DNA from: Candidatus Enterococcus murrayae
GTDB taxonomy: Bacteria > Bacillota > Bacilli > Lactobacillales > Enterococcaceae
NCBI RefSeq assembly: GCF_017315985.1
Contig: NZ_JAFLVR010000018.1
Span: forward strand, 1-64,000
Length of the DNA: 64,000 nucleotides
Direction of reading: 5' to 3'
Positions 31,951 through 41,013 of the stretch are shown here, one piece after another. The notes beneath the pieces were generated by a model. It saw only the letters and a list, made by a program, of their open reading frames with translations, was not told the origin of the DNA and did no database searches. The translations under genes and the position numbers were made by a program. Numbering within the stretch: the stretch's first letter is position 1; every line of letters starts with the position of its first letter.

Positions 31951-32418
31951 ATGTTTGGATTATTCAAAAGCAAAATTAACGAAATCATGACACCGGTAAA
32001 TGGAATGGTAGTTGACTTGAAAGAAGTGAACGATCCCGTTTTTAGTGGAAAAATGATGGGTGAAGGCTTCGCAGTCAAACCGTCCGATGGAAAAATCTGT
32101 GCCCCAGTAAAAGGAAGGATCAAATCTATTTTTCCAACGCTGCATGCACTGACGATGGAAACCGAAGATGGATTAGATGTATTGATCCATATTGGATTGG
32201 ATACTGTAGAATTGAATGGCGGTGGCTTCAGTTCAATCATTCAAGAAGGGCAGAAAGTAAAGGCAGGTGATCCATTAGTTCAAGTGGATTTAGCATTTTT
32301 AGCAAAAAATGACAAAGATGATATTGTGATCGTGGTTTTACCAGAAATGAAAGACAAAAAATTAGCGATCAATTTGGGAACTAGACAAGTTGGAGAAATT
32401 GCTGCCACCCTTGAGTGA
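31951..32418 (+). CDS. PTS IIA component, glucose family
   Basis: Cytoplasmic phosphocarrier of 155 residues homologous to IIA-Glc (Crr). It relays phosphate from HPr to a IIB domain. Typical segments: PVNGMVVDLKEVNDPVFSGK, MGEGFAVKPSDGKICAPVKG, and the phosphorylated histidine in VLIHIGLDTVELNGGGF; a second conserved His is in FPTLHALTMET. I chose ATG 31951 after GAGAGGAGCG. The IIBC protein at 25804 lacks IIA, so this gene probably completes that transporter. It is divergent from the RpiR regulator. Confidence 0.94.
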   Translation: MFGLFKSKINEIMTPVNGMVVDLKEVNDPVFSGKMMGEGFAVKPSDGKICAPVKGRIKSIFPTLHALTMETEDGLDVLIHIGLDTVELNGGGFSSIIQEGQKVKAGDPLVQVDLAFLAKNDKDDIVIVVLPEMKDKKLAINLGTRQVGEIAATLE

Positions 32419-32427
32419 TTTTTTTAG

Positions 32428-32454
32428 AACTCCTTTTCATAAGGAGTTTTTTTT
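32428..32454 (+). terminator. Terminator after the IIA gene
   Basis: AACTCCTT and AAGGAGTT around TTCAT, followed by an eight-T run. Confidence 0.9.
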
Positions 32455-32575
32455 ATAATTTTTTGTCGTTGGTTTCTGTTAAGTGAAAAGACCTTCTTAC
32501 TTAGAAATTCTTTGTGATAAAATAAATTGAAGATACGGTTTCTTAAAATCGCAGGTTTCGGAGGAGTGATTGCCA

Positions 32576-33256
32576 ATGGCAACGATATTGATCGCAGAAG
32601 ATGAAAAACAAATCCAAACAATTCTTGCCGATTATGCTAAGAAGAACAATCATTCGGTTCTTTTAGCTGATGACGGAGTAGAGGCATTGATGGCACTAAA
32701 AAATAATGTGGTTGATCTAATGATTTTGGATATCATGATGCCAACAGTGGATGGCTACCTCGTATGTAAACAGGCTCGCGAGATCAGTGATCTGCCGATT
32801 ATTTTTCTAACTGCAAAGGTTGATGAATCAGATAAGCTATACGGTTATCAATTAGGGGCGGATGATTATGTGACGAAACCATTTAGTCCCAACGTTCTGA
32901 TGGCAAAGGTAAGAGCGCTATTAAATAGAACTGGACGTGGAGAAGAGATAGGAAATTTATTTAAGGCAGGACAAATCATCCTTGATCCTTTGGCTCGTGA
33001 GGTAAGGGTTGAAGGGCGATCGATTGAATTGACCCATACTGAATATGAGCTTCTATTGCTATTCATGCAAAATCCTAAACAGGTTTTCTCTAGGGAACAA
33101 CTGCTTAATCGAGTTTGGGGATATGATTTCGAGGGGACCACCCGGACTGTAGATGTCCACGTTAAGAATCTTCGACAAAAGCTTGGTACACAGGGACAAG
33201 CTATTGTGACATTGATTCGATCTGGCTACAAATTCGAGGTGAATAGTGATGGCTGA
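32576..33256 (+). CDS. OmpR/PhoB-family response regulator
   Basis: Two-component regulator of 226 residues. The receiver domain (residues 1-118) has the acidic pocket AEDEKQ, phospho-acceptor D in LMILDIMMPTVDGY and the lysine in YVTKPFSP. The C-terminal winged helix ends with TRTVDVHVKNLRQKLG and IRSGYKFEV. ATG 32576, nine bases after GGAGGAG, is preferred over the TTG two codons upstream. It overlaps the kinase gene by 8 bases. The ABC exporter that follows is a likely target. Confidence 0.95.
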   Translation: MATILIAEDEKQIQTILADYAKKNNHSVLLADDGVEALMALKNNVVDLMILDIMMPTVDGYLVCKQAREISDLPIIFLTAKVDESDKLYGYQLGADDYVTKPFSPNVLMAKVRALLNRTGRGEEIGNLFKAGQIILDPLAREVRVEGRSIELTHTEYELLLLFMQNPKQVFSREQLLNRVWGYDFEGTTRTVDVHVKNLRQKLGTQGQAIVTLIRSGYKFEVNSDG

Positions 33257-34262
33257 ACAAACTAGAAGAAATAAATGGTATTCTATCTATTTAATAAATA
33301 AAAAGGTATTCTTTTTATCAAAACTAGTGATTGGCGGTTGTCTTTTGTCGTATATTATTTCCTCTGCTTTTGGCGGGTGGATGAGAGATATTATTTTTGT
33401 TGTATTACTAATTGCTTTGATAGTAAGCTGGGACGCGATATTACGTAAAGTCGTTTCGCGCCCAGTCCATGAAATAAGTGAAGCAGCTCAGCGAATGGCG
33501 GACTTAGATTTTTCACAGCCATGTAAAATCCACACGAATGATGAACTGGGAACATTAGCGAATAATTTGAATAAAACTGCTCGCAATCTAACGCACGCGC
33601 TTGAACAGCGTAAAGATTTAGCAGACACGTTGTCACATGAGCTAAAGACACCACTCGGAGTGATCCGTGCCTATTCTGAAGGATTAGGCGAGGCCACGCC
33701 AGAGCAAGAGGAAAGCTACCGGCAAACAATCATTGAAGAAACAGAGAAAATGGCAGAAATGATAAATGACTTGTTAGATTTATCTGCATTAGAAGCTGGA
33801 TCTACGAGTCTATCTGTTGAATCGTTTGATTTAGTAGAATTAGTAGAAGCGATTGCTGGTCGAGAATTTATCGATAGTAGGACAACCTATTTTGAACTAA
33901 GCTACTCGCTTCCGGAGCAGCCAATTTTTGTCATCGCTGATCAAAAACGAATGAGACAAGTTCTCCACAATTTTATGAGTAATGCAAAAAAATTTGTGAC
34001 GGATTCCGGCAAAATCCACATTGAACTGACAACCTTAAAAGACAACGCTCATTTTTTAATTTATAATGATGGCCCGAATGTTTCTAGTGACAGTTGGAAT
34101 AAATTTCAGCGCAGCAAAGGCGGGGAAAATAAGAGCGGATCAGGATTGGGACTGACTATTGCTGCGCAAATACTTACCATGCATCAAGCTGATTTTGGTT
34201 TCAATAATCGGACTGCTGGTGTGGAATTCTATTTTTCACTTCCTATAGATAATAAGCAATAA
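33249..34262 (+). CDS. Sensor histidine kinase
   Basis: Membrane sensor kinase of 337 residues, partner of the regulator just upstream. Two N-terminal membrane segments (around residues 18-35 and 41-60) with a very short loop mean almost no extracellular sensor. A HAMP linker (VVSRPVHEISEAAQRMADLD) follows, then the H box ADTLSHELKTPLG with the phosphorylated His, the N box HNFMSNAKKF and the G box GSGLGL. The missing extracellular domain resembles intramembrane-sensing kinases, which often respond to cell-envelope stress or antimicrobial peptides with a neighbouring ABC transporter. Confidence 0.95.
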   Translation: MAEQTRRNKWYSIYLINKKVFFLSKLVIGGCLLSYIISSAFGGWMRDIIFVVLLIALIVSWDAILRKVVSRPVHEISEAAQRMADLDFSQPCKIHTNDELGTLANNLNKTARNLTHALEQRKDLADTLSHELKTPLGVIRAYSEGLGEATPEQEESYRQTIIEETEKMAEMINDLLDLSALEAGSTSLSVESFDLVELVEAIAGREFIDSRTTYFELSYSLPEQPIFVIADQKRMRQVLHNFMSNAKKFVTDSGKIHIELTTLKDNAHFLIYNDGPNVSSDSWNKFQRSKGGENKSGSGLGLTIAAQILTMHQADFGFNNRTAGVEFYFSLPIDNKQ

Positions 34263-34269
34263 TTTAAGG

Positions 34270-34300
34270 AAAGTCGTACTTTAATCAGGTACGGCTTTTT
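34270..34300 (+). terminator. Terminator after the histidine kinase gene
   Basis: AAAGTCGTAC and GTACGGCTTT around TTTAATCAG, followed by Ts. Confidence 0.8.
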
Positions 34301-34391
34301 ACATTGCCTTCATCCCATCTTTACAGCAGCTTTACAAGAGAGTCGTACAGTTAGAACTATAAAAGCGATCAATCAGACTGGGGGAATTACG

Positions 34392-34535
34392 ATGTTTCTA
34401 GGATTAGCTTGGTATTGGTGGATAATTTTTACCGTCATCTTTTTGCTTTCACTGCCCTTAAAGATCAAGTTCATAAATTGGTGGTCAGGAAGACAGAAAA
34501 AGGGAAATCAGAATGATAGGTGGGGAGACGAATAA
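34392..34535 (+). CDS. 47-residue membrane protein of the ABC operon
   Basis: Small protein, missed by ordinary length cut-offs. It begins MFLGLAWYWWIIFTVIFLLS, a single membrane segment rich in tryptophan, followed by a basic, hydrophilic tail ending NDRWGDE. CTGGGGGAAT is a plausible ribosome site. Its TAA overlaps the ATG of the ABC ATPase by one base (TAATG), which is strong support for a real coupled gene. It may be a small accessory subunit of the exporter or of the sensor kinase; no family is recognised. Confidence 0.7.
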   Translation: MFLGLAWYWWIIFTVIFLLSLPLKIKFINWWSGRQKKGNQNDRWGDE

Positions 34536-35383
34536 TGATTGAAGTAAAAGAGCTGACTTTTTCGTATGGAAAAAATAAACAAACGCTTCATGGCTTGGAT
34601 TTTAAAGTAGGTGAAGGAGAAATTTTTGGTTTTTTAGGCCCGAATGGTTCAGGAAAATCAACGACTCAAAAAATACTTAGTGGTATTTTGAAAAATTATG
34701 GCGGAGAGGTGTCTCTATTTGGTCAAGATATGGCCTACCGAACAAACAAGAAATTTTTTCAACGAATCGGAGTGCTTTTCGAATTTCCCTATTTATACGC
34801 TAACTTAAGTGCGTTAGATAATCTAAACTATTTTTCTTCATTTTATCCAAAGGATCAAATACAAGACATATCGGCATTGCTAGAACGTTTAGAATTCAAA
34901 AAAGACTATCTGCACAAGCCTGTCTCCTCGTACTCTAAAGGAATGCGGCAACGGGTAAGTATGGCCAGAGCGTTGATGACTAGTCCGGACCTTTTGTTTT
35001 TAGATGAACCAACGAGCGGCTTGGATCCATCTGGTGCAGTACTATTTCGAAATATTATAGAGGAGGAGCGGAAAAAAGGAACAACCGTTTTTCTTACTAC
35101 CCATAATATGATGGATGCTGAGCTTCTCTGTGACCGAGTGGCTTTCGTTGTGGAGGGGAGTATCGCGGTGATAGATGCACCAAAGCATTTGAAAGAGCAT
35201 AACAGTAAACATCAGGTAACGATAGAGTATACATTGGACAAGAAAAGAAAGAGTAAAACGCTCAAAATAAATACATTAGATCAGAGTCTGAATTTTCCTC
35301 ATGATCAAATCCTGAGTATTCATTCTCAAGAACCGACGATGGAAGAAATCTTTATCCAGTATACAGGAAGGCGGTTATCATGA
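34535..35383 (+). CDS. ABC transporter ATP-binding protein
   Basis: ATPase of 282 residues driving the two permeases downstream. Walker A GPNGSGKST, Q-loop region, signature YSKGMRQRVS, Walker B LLFLDEPTSGLDP and the switch histidine in LTTHNM are all present. About 75 C-terminal residues follow the core, as in drug or peptide exporters of the CcmA type. The start at 34535 is preceded by AGGTGGGGAG and coupled to the 47-residue gene. It overlaps the next gene by 4 bases. Predicted role: export of or resistance to an antimicrobial compound, from context only. Confidence 0.93.
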   Translation: MIEVKELTFSYGKNKQTLHGLDFKVGEGEIFGFLGPNGSGKSTTQKILSGILKNYGGEVSLFGQDMAYRTNKKFFQRIGVLFEFPYLYANLSALDNLNYFSSFYPKDQIQDISALLERLEFKKDYLHKPVSSYSKGMRQRVSMARALMTSPDLLFLDEPTSGLDPSGAVLFRNIIEEERKKGTTVFLTTHNMMDAELLCDRVAFVVEGSIAVIDAPKHLKEHNSKHQVTIEYTLDKKRKSKTLKINTLDQSLNFPHDQILSIHSQEPTMEEIFIQYTGRRLS

Positions 35384-36375
35384 TGATCAGTTCTCTTTTC
35401 ACACTGCTGAAAAAAGATTTCAAAATGATGCTATCTGGCAAATTTTTTCTATTAGCTTTGGGGTCCTTACTGTTGTATTCCTGCTATATTCAATTTGTAT
35501 ATGTCAACCTTGATCAAAAAGCCTATCCTGTTTTTCTTTATGATCCAAATAACAAAATTTCTGCGCCCTCTAAAAAAGTGACGGAGGTCAAAAGTTTAGA
35601 GGAGTTGAAGAAGCAAACAACTGAGGGAGAGGCAATAGGAGTGAATGCTGCAGGTTCGAAGCCTCTGCTAATAATGGATTCATCAGGCAGAGCTCGCATT
35701 GATACTATTCGAGCGGCATATGCTTTAGCACTGCTGACTGATGAAAAGCCTCCTGCAGTACAAGAAATTGGGCGTAACAATAAAGACATGAAAAATCGGC
35801 GAGAAATAACCAGCGAGTTTCTATTTTTTGAGTTAGCTGCAGTCGGTTTTTTAGGAATTGCTTCGATCATCTTTAAGGAAAAGCATATGGGGGTCATTCG
35901 AATCCATGGCGTGATGCCAATCTCAAAAAGCTTGTTCATTTTATCTAAATTGTTCCTGTTCCTTGCAGCTGACAATCTGTTTGCTTATTTGCTGACAGTG
36001 ATCAACCTTGGTCATTTGGAGGGCTTTGGAGTAATTCCAGCCGTTTTACTCCAAACAACGATTATGTCGCTAATTATGACTCTCATTGGAATTATTTGTG
36101 CGATTCGCTTACCAGACTTCAAGCAATTTTCTTTATTGTATTTAGTCCTTGCTGTTTTTGTTACAACACCTGTTTTTTTAGCCGGACAAACAGGAATGAC
36201 ATGGAATTGGATTCATTACCATCCGCTGTATCACTTATTTATGGCTATGAAGAATGCCTATTTTCAAGTGACTGCAGCAAGTAATATCTATTATGGCGTT
36301 TGTTTGCTTATTATAATTTTGCTGTTTCTGTTGGCAAGAAAAGTACTATCACAGGAAATGGTTAAGGAGGGGTAG
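35380..36375 (+). CDS. ABC transporter permease (first)
   Basis: Membrane protein of 331 residues in the ABC-2 style. An N-terminal membrane segment (LLALGSLLLYSCYIQFVYV) is followed by an extracytoplasmic domain of about 100 residues and five further membrane segments. It begins in the ATGA overlap with the ATPase gene (ATG 35380 or 35383). The substrate is unknown. It forms a heteromeric exporter with the following permease, which starts one base after its stop. Confidence 0.85.
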   Translation: MMISSLFTLLKKDFKMMLSGKFFLLALGSLLLYSCYIQFVYVNLDQKAYPVFLYDPNNKISAPSKKVTEVKSLEELKKQTTEGEAIGVNAAGSKPLLIMDSSGRARIDTIRAAYALALLTDEKPPAVQEIGRNNKDMKNRREITSEFLFFELAAVGFLGIASIIFKEKHMGVIRIHGVMPISKSLFILSKLFLFLAADNLFAYLLTVINLGHLEGFGVIPAVLLQTTIMSLIMTLIGIICAIRLPDFKQFSLLYLVLAVFVTTPVFLAGQTGMTWNWIHYHPLYHLFMAMKNAYFQVTAASNIYYGVCLLIIILLFLLARKVLSQEMVKEG

Positions 36376-36376
36376 A

Positions 36377-37402
36377 ATGAAAGGGATGATTTATCAGTTA
36401 AAAAATATTCGGAGGGATAAACTGTGTCTCTTGACCTTTCTGCTGCCCATAATTTTCGGATTTGCTGTGAACAGCTTTTCAGACGTTAATTTCTCTACTG
36501 TTGGGGAGACTTCATTCGGAATTGTTGAAGGGAGTTTAACTAAGGAAATGGCAGAATGGTTAGATAAAATTGGTACTGTCGCTATATATAAGGATCGCAC
36601 TGCTTTAGATAATGCAGTGAAGGATCCGGCAACTCAATTAATTGGGGTTACACTTGAAGAAGACGAAATCAAGACAATCCTTTCTGGAGATGAATGGACA
36701 TTGTATAAGGAGCTAGCGGCTCATTTATCACAAATGTATTCTGAGAGTAAGAATTCTGCTATCTCGACTGCCACTATTCGCCCAGCATCGGGAGACACGG
36801 AATGGATAAAATCATTATTGATCGTAATTACGATGGTGACTGCTATGTTCATGGGCTGTACCTTCAATGCGATGAGTATCATTGGAGAAAAAGAGGACGG
36901 TATCTCACAGATTAACAAAATACTACCAATAAGCAAAACTGAATATCTCAAACAAAAAATTTTCATAGGTTTCTGCGGTGCAACAGTCTCTACGATTATC
37001 ACAGCGTTTATTTGCATTCGAGGTGAGGTTAAAAATATTTTACCGCTATTCGTGCTAATCGTTCTATCCGCTTTTGTCGCTGCCCTATTAGGATTATTTA
37101 TCGGCCAGTTTTCAACTAATATGATGGCTGGCATTGCCTATATTAAGATAGTAATGATTTTGTTTATTGCTCCTCCGATCCTCTTCTATCTAATGACGTC
37201 AGAAAAAAGTAGTTTTAGAACTGTTTCGTATCTTATACCTTCGAGTGCGACATTTTATGGACTAACAGATTTGATAAACGGGGAAACAAAATCGATGAGC
37301 ATATATGTCGTGGTTTTGTTCTTACATTGTCTATTTGGGCTAGTGCTCTATTTGAGAATCAGCGAACGGAAAAAAAAGATGAAAGAAGGAACGAATCTCT
37401 GA
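36377..37402 (+). CDS. ABC transporter permease (second)
   Basis: Membrane protein of 341 residues, with the same layout as the previous gene: one N-terminal membrane segment (LLTFLLPIIFGFAVNSF), a 120-residue outside domain, then five or six segments. The sequence NAMSIIGEKEDGISQINKILPISK is the typical cytoplasmic coupling loop of ABC-2 permeases. AAGGAGGGG precedes the ATG. It ends the tcs-ABC gene group; no clear terminator follows. Confidence 0.85.
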   Translation: MKGMIYQLKNIRRDKLCLLTFLLPIIFGFAVNSFSDVNFSTVGETSFGIVEGSLTKEMAEWLDKIGTVAIYKDRTALDNAVKDPATQLIGVTLEEDEIKTILSGDEWTLYKELAAHLSQMYSESKNSAISTATIRPASGDTEWIKSLLIVITMVTAMFMGCTFNAMSIIGEKEDGISQINKILPISKTEYLKQKIFIGFCGATVSTIITAFICIRGEVKNILPLFVLIVLSAFVAALLGLFIGQFSTNMMAGIAYIKIVMILFIAPPILFYLMTSEKSSFRTVSYLIPSSATFYGLTDLINGETKSMSIYVVVLFLHCLFGLVLYLRISERKKKMKEGTNL

Positions 37403-37468
37403 AAATCTAAAATCATGACTGGTTGGACTTCTCCGATTAATTTCAATCTCTATTGGAAGAACTAATTA

Positions 37469-37497
37469 TTGACGCTATAGGCTAATTAGACTATAGT
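37469..37497 (+). promoter_or_regulatory. Promoter of the SGNH esterase gene
   Basis: TTGACG at 37469-37474 and TATAGT at 37492-37497 with a 17-base spacer. Confidence 0.75.
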
Positions 37498-37528
37498 ATG
37501 CGAAGTGTTGAAATTAAGGAGAAGAATA

Positions 37529-38371
37529 ATGAAGTCTTTTTTATTGATTGGTCAGTCGAATATGGCTGGACGTGGTTATTTAAATGATGCTCCAGCAATT
37601 TATAATGAAAATATTGAGGTTTTGCGTAATGGCCGGTGGCAGATGATGGCAGAACCACTTCATAATGACCGCGAAGTAGCAGGCATCGGCCCAGCAGCCT
37701 CTTTTGCGGCAGCCTGGGCACAGGATCATCAAGCTGAAAAGCTGGGTTTGATCCCTTGTGCTGAAGGTGGCAGCTCGATTGATGAGTGGGCAGAGGATCA
37801 GGTGTTGGCCAGACATGCACTTAGTGAGGCAAAATTTGCGATGGAAACTAGCGAATTAATTGGAATACTATGGCATCAAGGAGAAAATGACAGTTTAAAC
37901 GGGCAATATAAGGATTACGCAGAAAAACTGAAAGCAGTTTTTGGTCATTTTCGACAAGCGCTTAGCTTACCAGAATTGCCGATCATTGTTGGTGAACTGC
38001 CAGACTTTCTTGGAAAAAGCGGCTTTGGACAAAGTGCAATAGAGTTTAAAGAGATCAATCGTGAGATCCAGACGGTTGTGAAGGGGACTAAAAATTCTTA
38101 TTTGGTAAGCGCTGAAAATCTGGCTTCGAATCCAGACGGTATCCATATTAATGCTGAATCACAAAGACAGTTTGGGATTCGATACTATGAAGCATTTAAA
38201 AAAAGGATTAATGTTGCTCATGCTTTAGGAAATGAAGATGAACAGCTTAGCAGGATTTATGGTCGAGAAACAACGACAAATGAAAAAATCTATTTATTAA
38301 GTCGCGATTTTGCTCTGGGCAAGCTGGATTATCAAACGTTCATGAAAAAATTTGCTGAAATAACTAAGTAA
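37529..38371 (+). CDS. SGNH-type carbohydrate esterase (sialate O-acetylesterase-like)
   Basis: Probable deacetylase of 280 residues of the SASA/CE6 group. Block I LLIGQSNMAGRG holds the nucleophile serine, LWHQGENDS supplies the oxyanion residues, and DGIHIN carries the Asp-His pair. There is no signal peptide, so it is cytoplasmic and would act on imported acetylated sugars. About 45 C-terminal residues (ALGNEDEQLSRIYGRE onward) extend past the catalytic core. I chose ATG 37529 after AAGGAGAAG. It is a single gene with its own promoter. Confidence 0.88.
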   Translation: MKSFLLIGQSNMAGRGYLNDAPAIYNENIEVLRNGRWQMMAEPLHNDREVAGIGPAASFAAAWAQDHQAEKLGLIPCAEGGSSIDEWAEDQVLARHALSEAKFAMETSELIGILWHQGENDSLNGQYKDYAEKLKAVFGHFRQALSLPELPIIVGELPDFLGKSGFGQSAIEFKEINREIQTVVKGTKNSYLVSAENLASNPDGIHINAESQRQFGIRYYEAFKKRINVAHALGNEDEQLSRIYGRETTTNEKIYLLSRDFALGKLDYQTFMKKFAEITK

Positions 38372-38708
38372 AAGAAAGACAGCCAAATATTGAGGAAAAA
38401 CCTCTTCATTGGTCGTGTATGACAATCGCCAAAGTATGTGAATGATGAGATATACAAAACGTCATCATAAAGTCAACTTAAGATGGTTCCAAGAACGATT
38501 AGCTGAATATTGGGAGCAGCTCACAAGAACATTTTTGTGAGCTTTTTTATGAGCTCTGTATAACTCAAGGTAGCCGCCATAAAATTTTCCATGTATGATT
38601 GGTTAATGAATACTGGCATTAAAAGAATGATTCTCGAGTTCTTCAGTTTAGAAGATTATTATATTTGCCATTTAGGAATTGATCAACAAATGAAAAAAGA
38701 GGTGACCA
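38372..38708. other. Intergenic region after the esterase
   Basis: About 340 bases. It contains the terminator at 38517-38550 and otherwise no supported feature. A 36-codon frame from 38606 lacks a ribosome site and overlaps the next gene. Confidence 0.5.
38517..38550 (+). terminator. Hairpin terminator
   Basis: AGCTCACAA pairs with TTGTGAGCT across a short loop and is followed by a T run. Confidence 0.85.
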
Positions 38709-39644
38709 ATGAATAAAGTAGAAGTGATGAAACAGATCAAACAAGAATATCCTGAATTAATCATCGAAGACTTGAGATATTTAGGAACTGGTTTTGACAG
38801 CGAGGCCTTTTTGCTTAATGACGCTTATGTTTTTAAGTTTCCTCGCCACACTAGAGCAGCAAAGAATCTTTATAAGGAAGCTCTCGTATTGAGAGAAATA
38901 AAAGATCAAGTCCCGTTAAAGGTTCCTGAGATTTGTTATGTTGGAAAGTCTGAGCAGCCGAATCAACTGAAGTTTATAGCTCAAGAAAAAATCGAAGGGG
39001 TCCCTTTAGATGCGGAGATTTTGGCAACTCTCACGGATGATCGGAAAGAGGAGATGGCTAAAGAGCTGGCAGCCTTTTTTAAAGCATTGCACAGGATTGA
39101 ATGGAGGACACAAGTCAATGATCTTGAAGTAAACAAAAATACGAAAGCTGCCTATGAGTATGAAGTCATCAAAGAAGCCGCGTATCCACTTTTAAATGAG
39201 TCTGTTAAACAAGAAATAGACGAAGTTTATGACAAATTGTTGAAGCAAGAGTTTCACTACACCAAATGCCTGATCCATAATGATTTTGGTGCGGGTAATG
39301 TTTACTATGATCGAGTTTCTGATAAAATTTGTGGTCTGATCGACTTTGGTGATATCGCGCTTTATGATCTTGATATGGAGTTTGTTTGTTTGATGTATGA
39401 TTATGAGGAAGGTTTTGATCAAGAGTTTGTTGGAAGAATACTGGATTATTATGGTATGGATTTAAAGGATATAGAAAACAAATTAGCTTTCACTAAATTT
39501 TACAATCAACTGGAAAATGTTTATTTAGGTAAAGAATTTGGAATGACTGATCTTTTTGAAGATAGCGTTGCTGAAATTAAGACTGGGTTGAAGGGATTTA
39601 AAGAGAATATTTTATTGGAAGATAAAACAATGTATTATCTTTAA
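38709..39644 (+). CDS. APH(2'')-like aminoglycoside phosphotransferase family protein
   Basis: Kinase-fold enzyme of 311 residues. From memory its layout follows APH(2'') enzymes: an N-terminal lobe with YVFKFPRHTRAAKNLYKE (ATP-binding lysine), KIEGVPLD, the catalytic loop LIHNDFGAGNVYYD (Asp and Asn) and the metal site GLIDFGDIALYDLDMEF. These enzymes phosphorylate gentamicin-type aminoglycosides, but distant chromosomal relatives can act on other small molecules. AAAAGAGGTGACC precedes the ATG. It is a lone gene with no mobile element near it, so it appears intrinsic. Confidence 0.82.
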   Translation: MNKVEVMKQIKQEYPELIIEDLRYLGTGFDSEAFLLNDAYVFKFPRHTRAAKNLYKEALVLREIKDQVPLKVPEICYVGKSEQPNQLKFIAQEKIEGVPLDAEILATLTDDRKEEMAKELAAFFKALHRIEWRTQVNDLEVNKNTKAAYEYEVIKEAAYPLLNESVKQEIDEVYDKLLKQEFHYTKCLIHNDFGAGNVYYDRVSDKICGLIDFGDIALYDLDMEFVCLMYDYEEGFDQEFVGRILDYYGMDLKDIENKLAFTKFYNQLENVYLGKEFGMTDLFEDSVAEIKTGLKGFKENILLEDKTMYYL

Positions 39645-39721
39645 AAAGAACTCGCAGTCACTATAATGTGACTTATATCATTGCTAAAAAAAATTAATTG
39701 CCAGGTTGCTTTTTTCTAAAT

Positions 39722-39758
39722 GCCCGATAAATTTCTGTGACATAAGAATTTATCGGGC
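39722..39758. terminator. Inverted repeat between convergent genes
   Basis: GCCCGATAAATTTCT and its partner ending ATTTATCGGGC form a long stem between the convergent kinase and DUF1003 genes, with short T runs on both strands. Confidence 0.7.
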
Positions 39759-39769
39759 TATTTGACTAA

Positions 39770-40465
39770 CTAAGTATTGCTTTTATCTTTTTGCAGAATC
39801 ATTTGGTTCTGTCGAGTGAGTTCCTGCAAAAGTTCAATTTGTAACTGTTGCAGCTCAATCAGATGCTGCCATTTTAAATCCATCAAATAATCTATTTTTT
39901 CATGAAGCAGATGAATTTCGACTTCTGATTTTATATTTACCTCATAGTCATTATCCGCCTCGACGCGATCACGCTCAGTCTGGCGATTTTGACTCATTAG
40001 TATGATTGGCGCTTGAATGGCAGCCAAACATGATAAGGCCAAGTTCAACAATATATAAGGAAACTTATCAAATGGTCCGAAAAATAAGGGAAAGGTATTT
40101 AATGTAATCCAAGCTGCCAAGACGAGGATAAAGATAATTATAAAAGTCCAGCTTCCGCCAAACTTTGCGATACCATCTGCTACTTTCTGACCAAAAGTTT
40201 CTTTTGTTTTTAATGAATCATTGACATTCTTTATGTGAACTTGTTGTGTACGAATCTTATCCTTCAATTCATGATCGAATTGCTTTGAGGTGACGCTCTC
40301 ATTTTTTAGCAATTCGTTGATATGTTGAGAACGAAAATCTAACAACATTATATAAGAAATAGTGGATTTTATTGTCAGGTTTGTGTCCATTCTCAAAATA
40401 AATTTCTGAAGCTCCTGATCTAGCTCAGAAATGTTGAAAACTTGCTCTGATCGCTCGTTTATCAA
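39770..40465 (-). CDS. DUF1003 family membrane protein
   Basis: Membrane protein of about 231 residues with the DUF1003 core: two membrane segments (SWTFIIIFILVLAAWITLN and PYILLNLALSCLAAIQAPII) then the invariant SQNRQTERDR and a coiled-coil tail. A cytoplasmic helical region of about 110 residues precedes them. I chose TTG 40465 behind AGGTGATTTT; an upstream ATG at 40492 is also in frame. Function of the family is unknown. Confidence 0.82.
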   Translation of the reverse strand: MINERSEQVFNISELDQELQKFILRMDTNLTIKSTISYIMLLDFRSQHINELLKNESVTSKQFDHELKDKIRTQQVHIKNVNDSLKTKETFGQKVADGIAKFGGSWTFIIIFILVLAAWITLNTFPLFFGPFDKFPYILLNLALSCLAAIQAPIILMSQNRQTERDRVEADNDYEVNIKSEVEIHLLHEKIDYLMDLKWQHLIELQQLQIELLQELTRQNQMILQKDKSNT

Positions 40466-40771
40466 AAAATCACCTGCTTTTCTTTTAATCATAGCACGCT
40501 GCTGGATACTTCTGATTGAGAAATGCTTACAAAACGAAGAAAAGAAAAATTCGATCAAAACCTCTTTGAAAAAGATTTTTTCTTTTTTGATTACTTGAAG
40601 CAACCAAAATCAATGTTTATTTAGTTGATAGTTTTTTAGGTTCATCAATTATTTGTTGGCGTAAGCTCAAAAGACGATCGGGCTATCAGAGCAATATGAT
40701 AAATAGAGGAAGCAGCATTTTTTACTTTGTGAGAAGTTTGCCATTTAACCTAGAAATATTTAAAGGTCGGG

Positions 40772-40800
40772 TTGTAATTCTTTAGGTAGCTTGTTACTAT
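40772..40800 (+). promoter_or_regulatory. Promoter of the glycine reductase operon
   Basis: TTGTAA at 40772-40777, a 17-base spacer and TACTAT at 40795-40800, preceded by an extended -10 TG. Transcription should begin near 40807. Confidence 0.7.
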
Positions 40801-40808
40801 CTAATTGA

Positions 40809-40823
40809 AAGAAAGCGTTTCCG
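40809..40823 (+). promoter_or_regulatory. cre-like site at the grd transcription start
   Basis: AAGAAAGCGTTTCCG differs from the CcpA consensus at two positions. It lies directly downstream of the -10, where CcpA binding would block transcription. Confidence 0.45.
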
Positions 40824-40837
40824 AATAAATCAAAAGA

Positions 40838-41013
40838 AAATTGCGGGAGAGTGCAATTTTATTGCCACCGAAGGTATAAATTGTAAAATTTGCTGATTTT
40901 ACAATGAACATCTCAGGTAACCGGACCGTAATTGGATGATACTCTGGAGAGCAGAAATGCGCCGAAGGAGCAATCCCCTGCAAGGGGAGAATCTCTCAGG
41001 CTAGTAACAGAGG
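40838..41013 (+). ncRNA. Tandem glycine riboswitch
   Basis: Two aptamers in series. The first runs from GCGGGAGAG through GCCACCGAAGG and TCTCAGGTAACCGGACCG to ACTCTGGAGAG. The second has GCGCCGAAGGAGCAA, then AATCTCTCAGGCTAGTAACAGAGG. These are the conserved cores of the gcvT-type element. Glycine binding would favour read-through to grdX and the reductase genes, so substrate induces the pathway. Confidence 0.93.

Noticed and set aside
38606-38716. A 36-codon frame before the APH-like gene
   Set aside because: No ribosome site, overlap with the next gene's start and no recognisable sequence.
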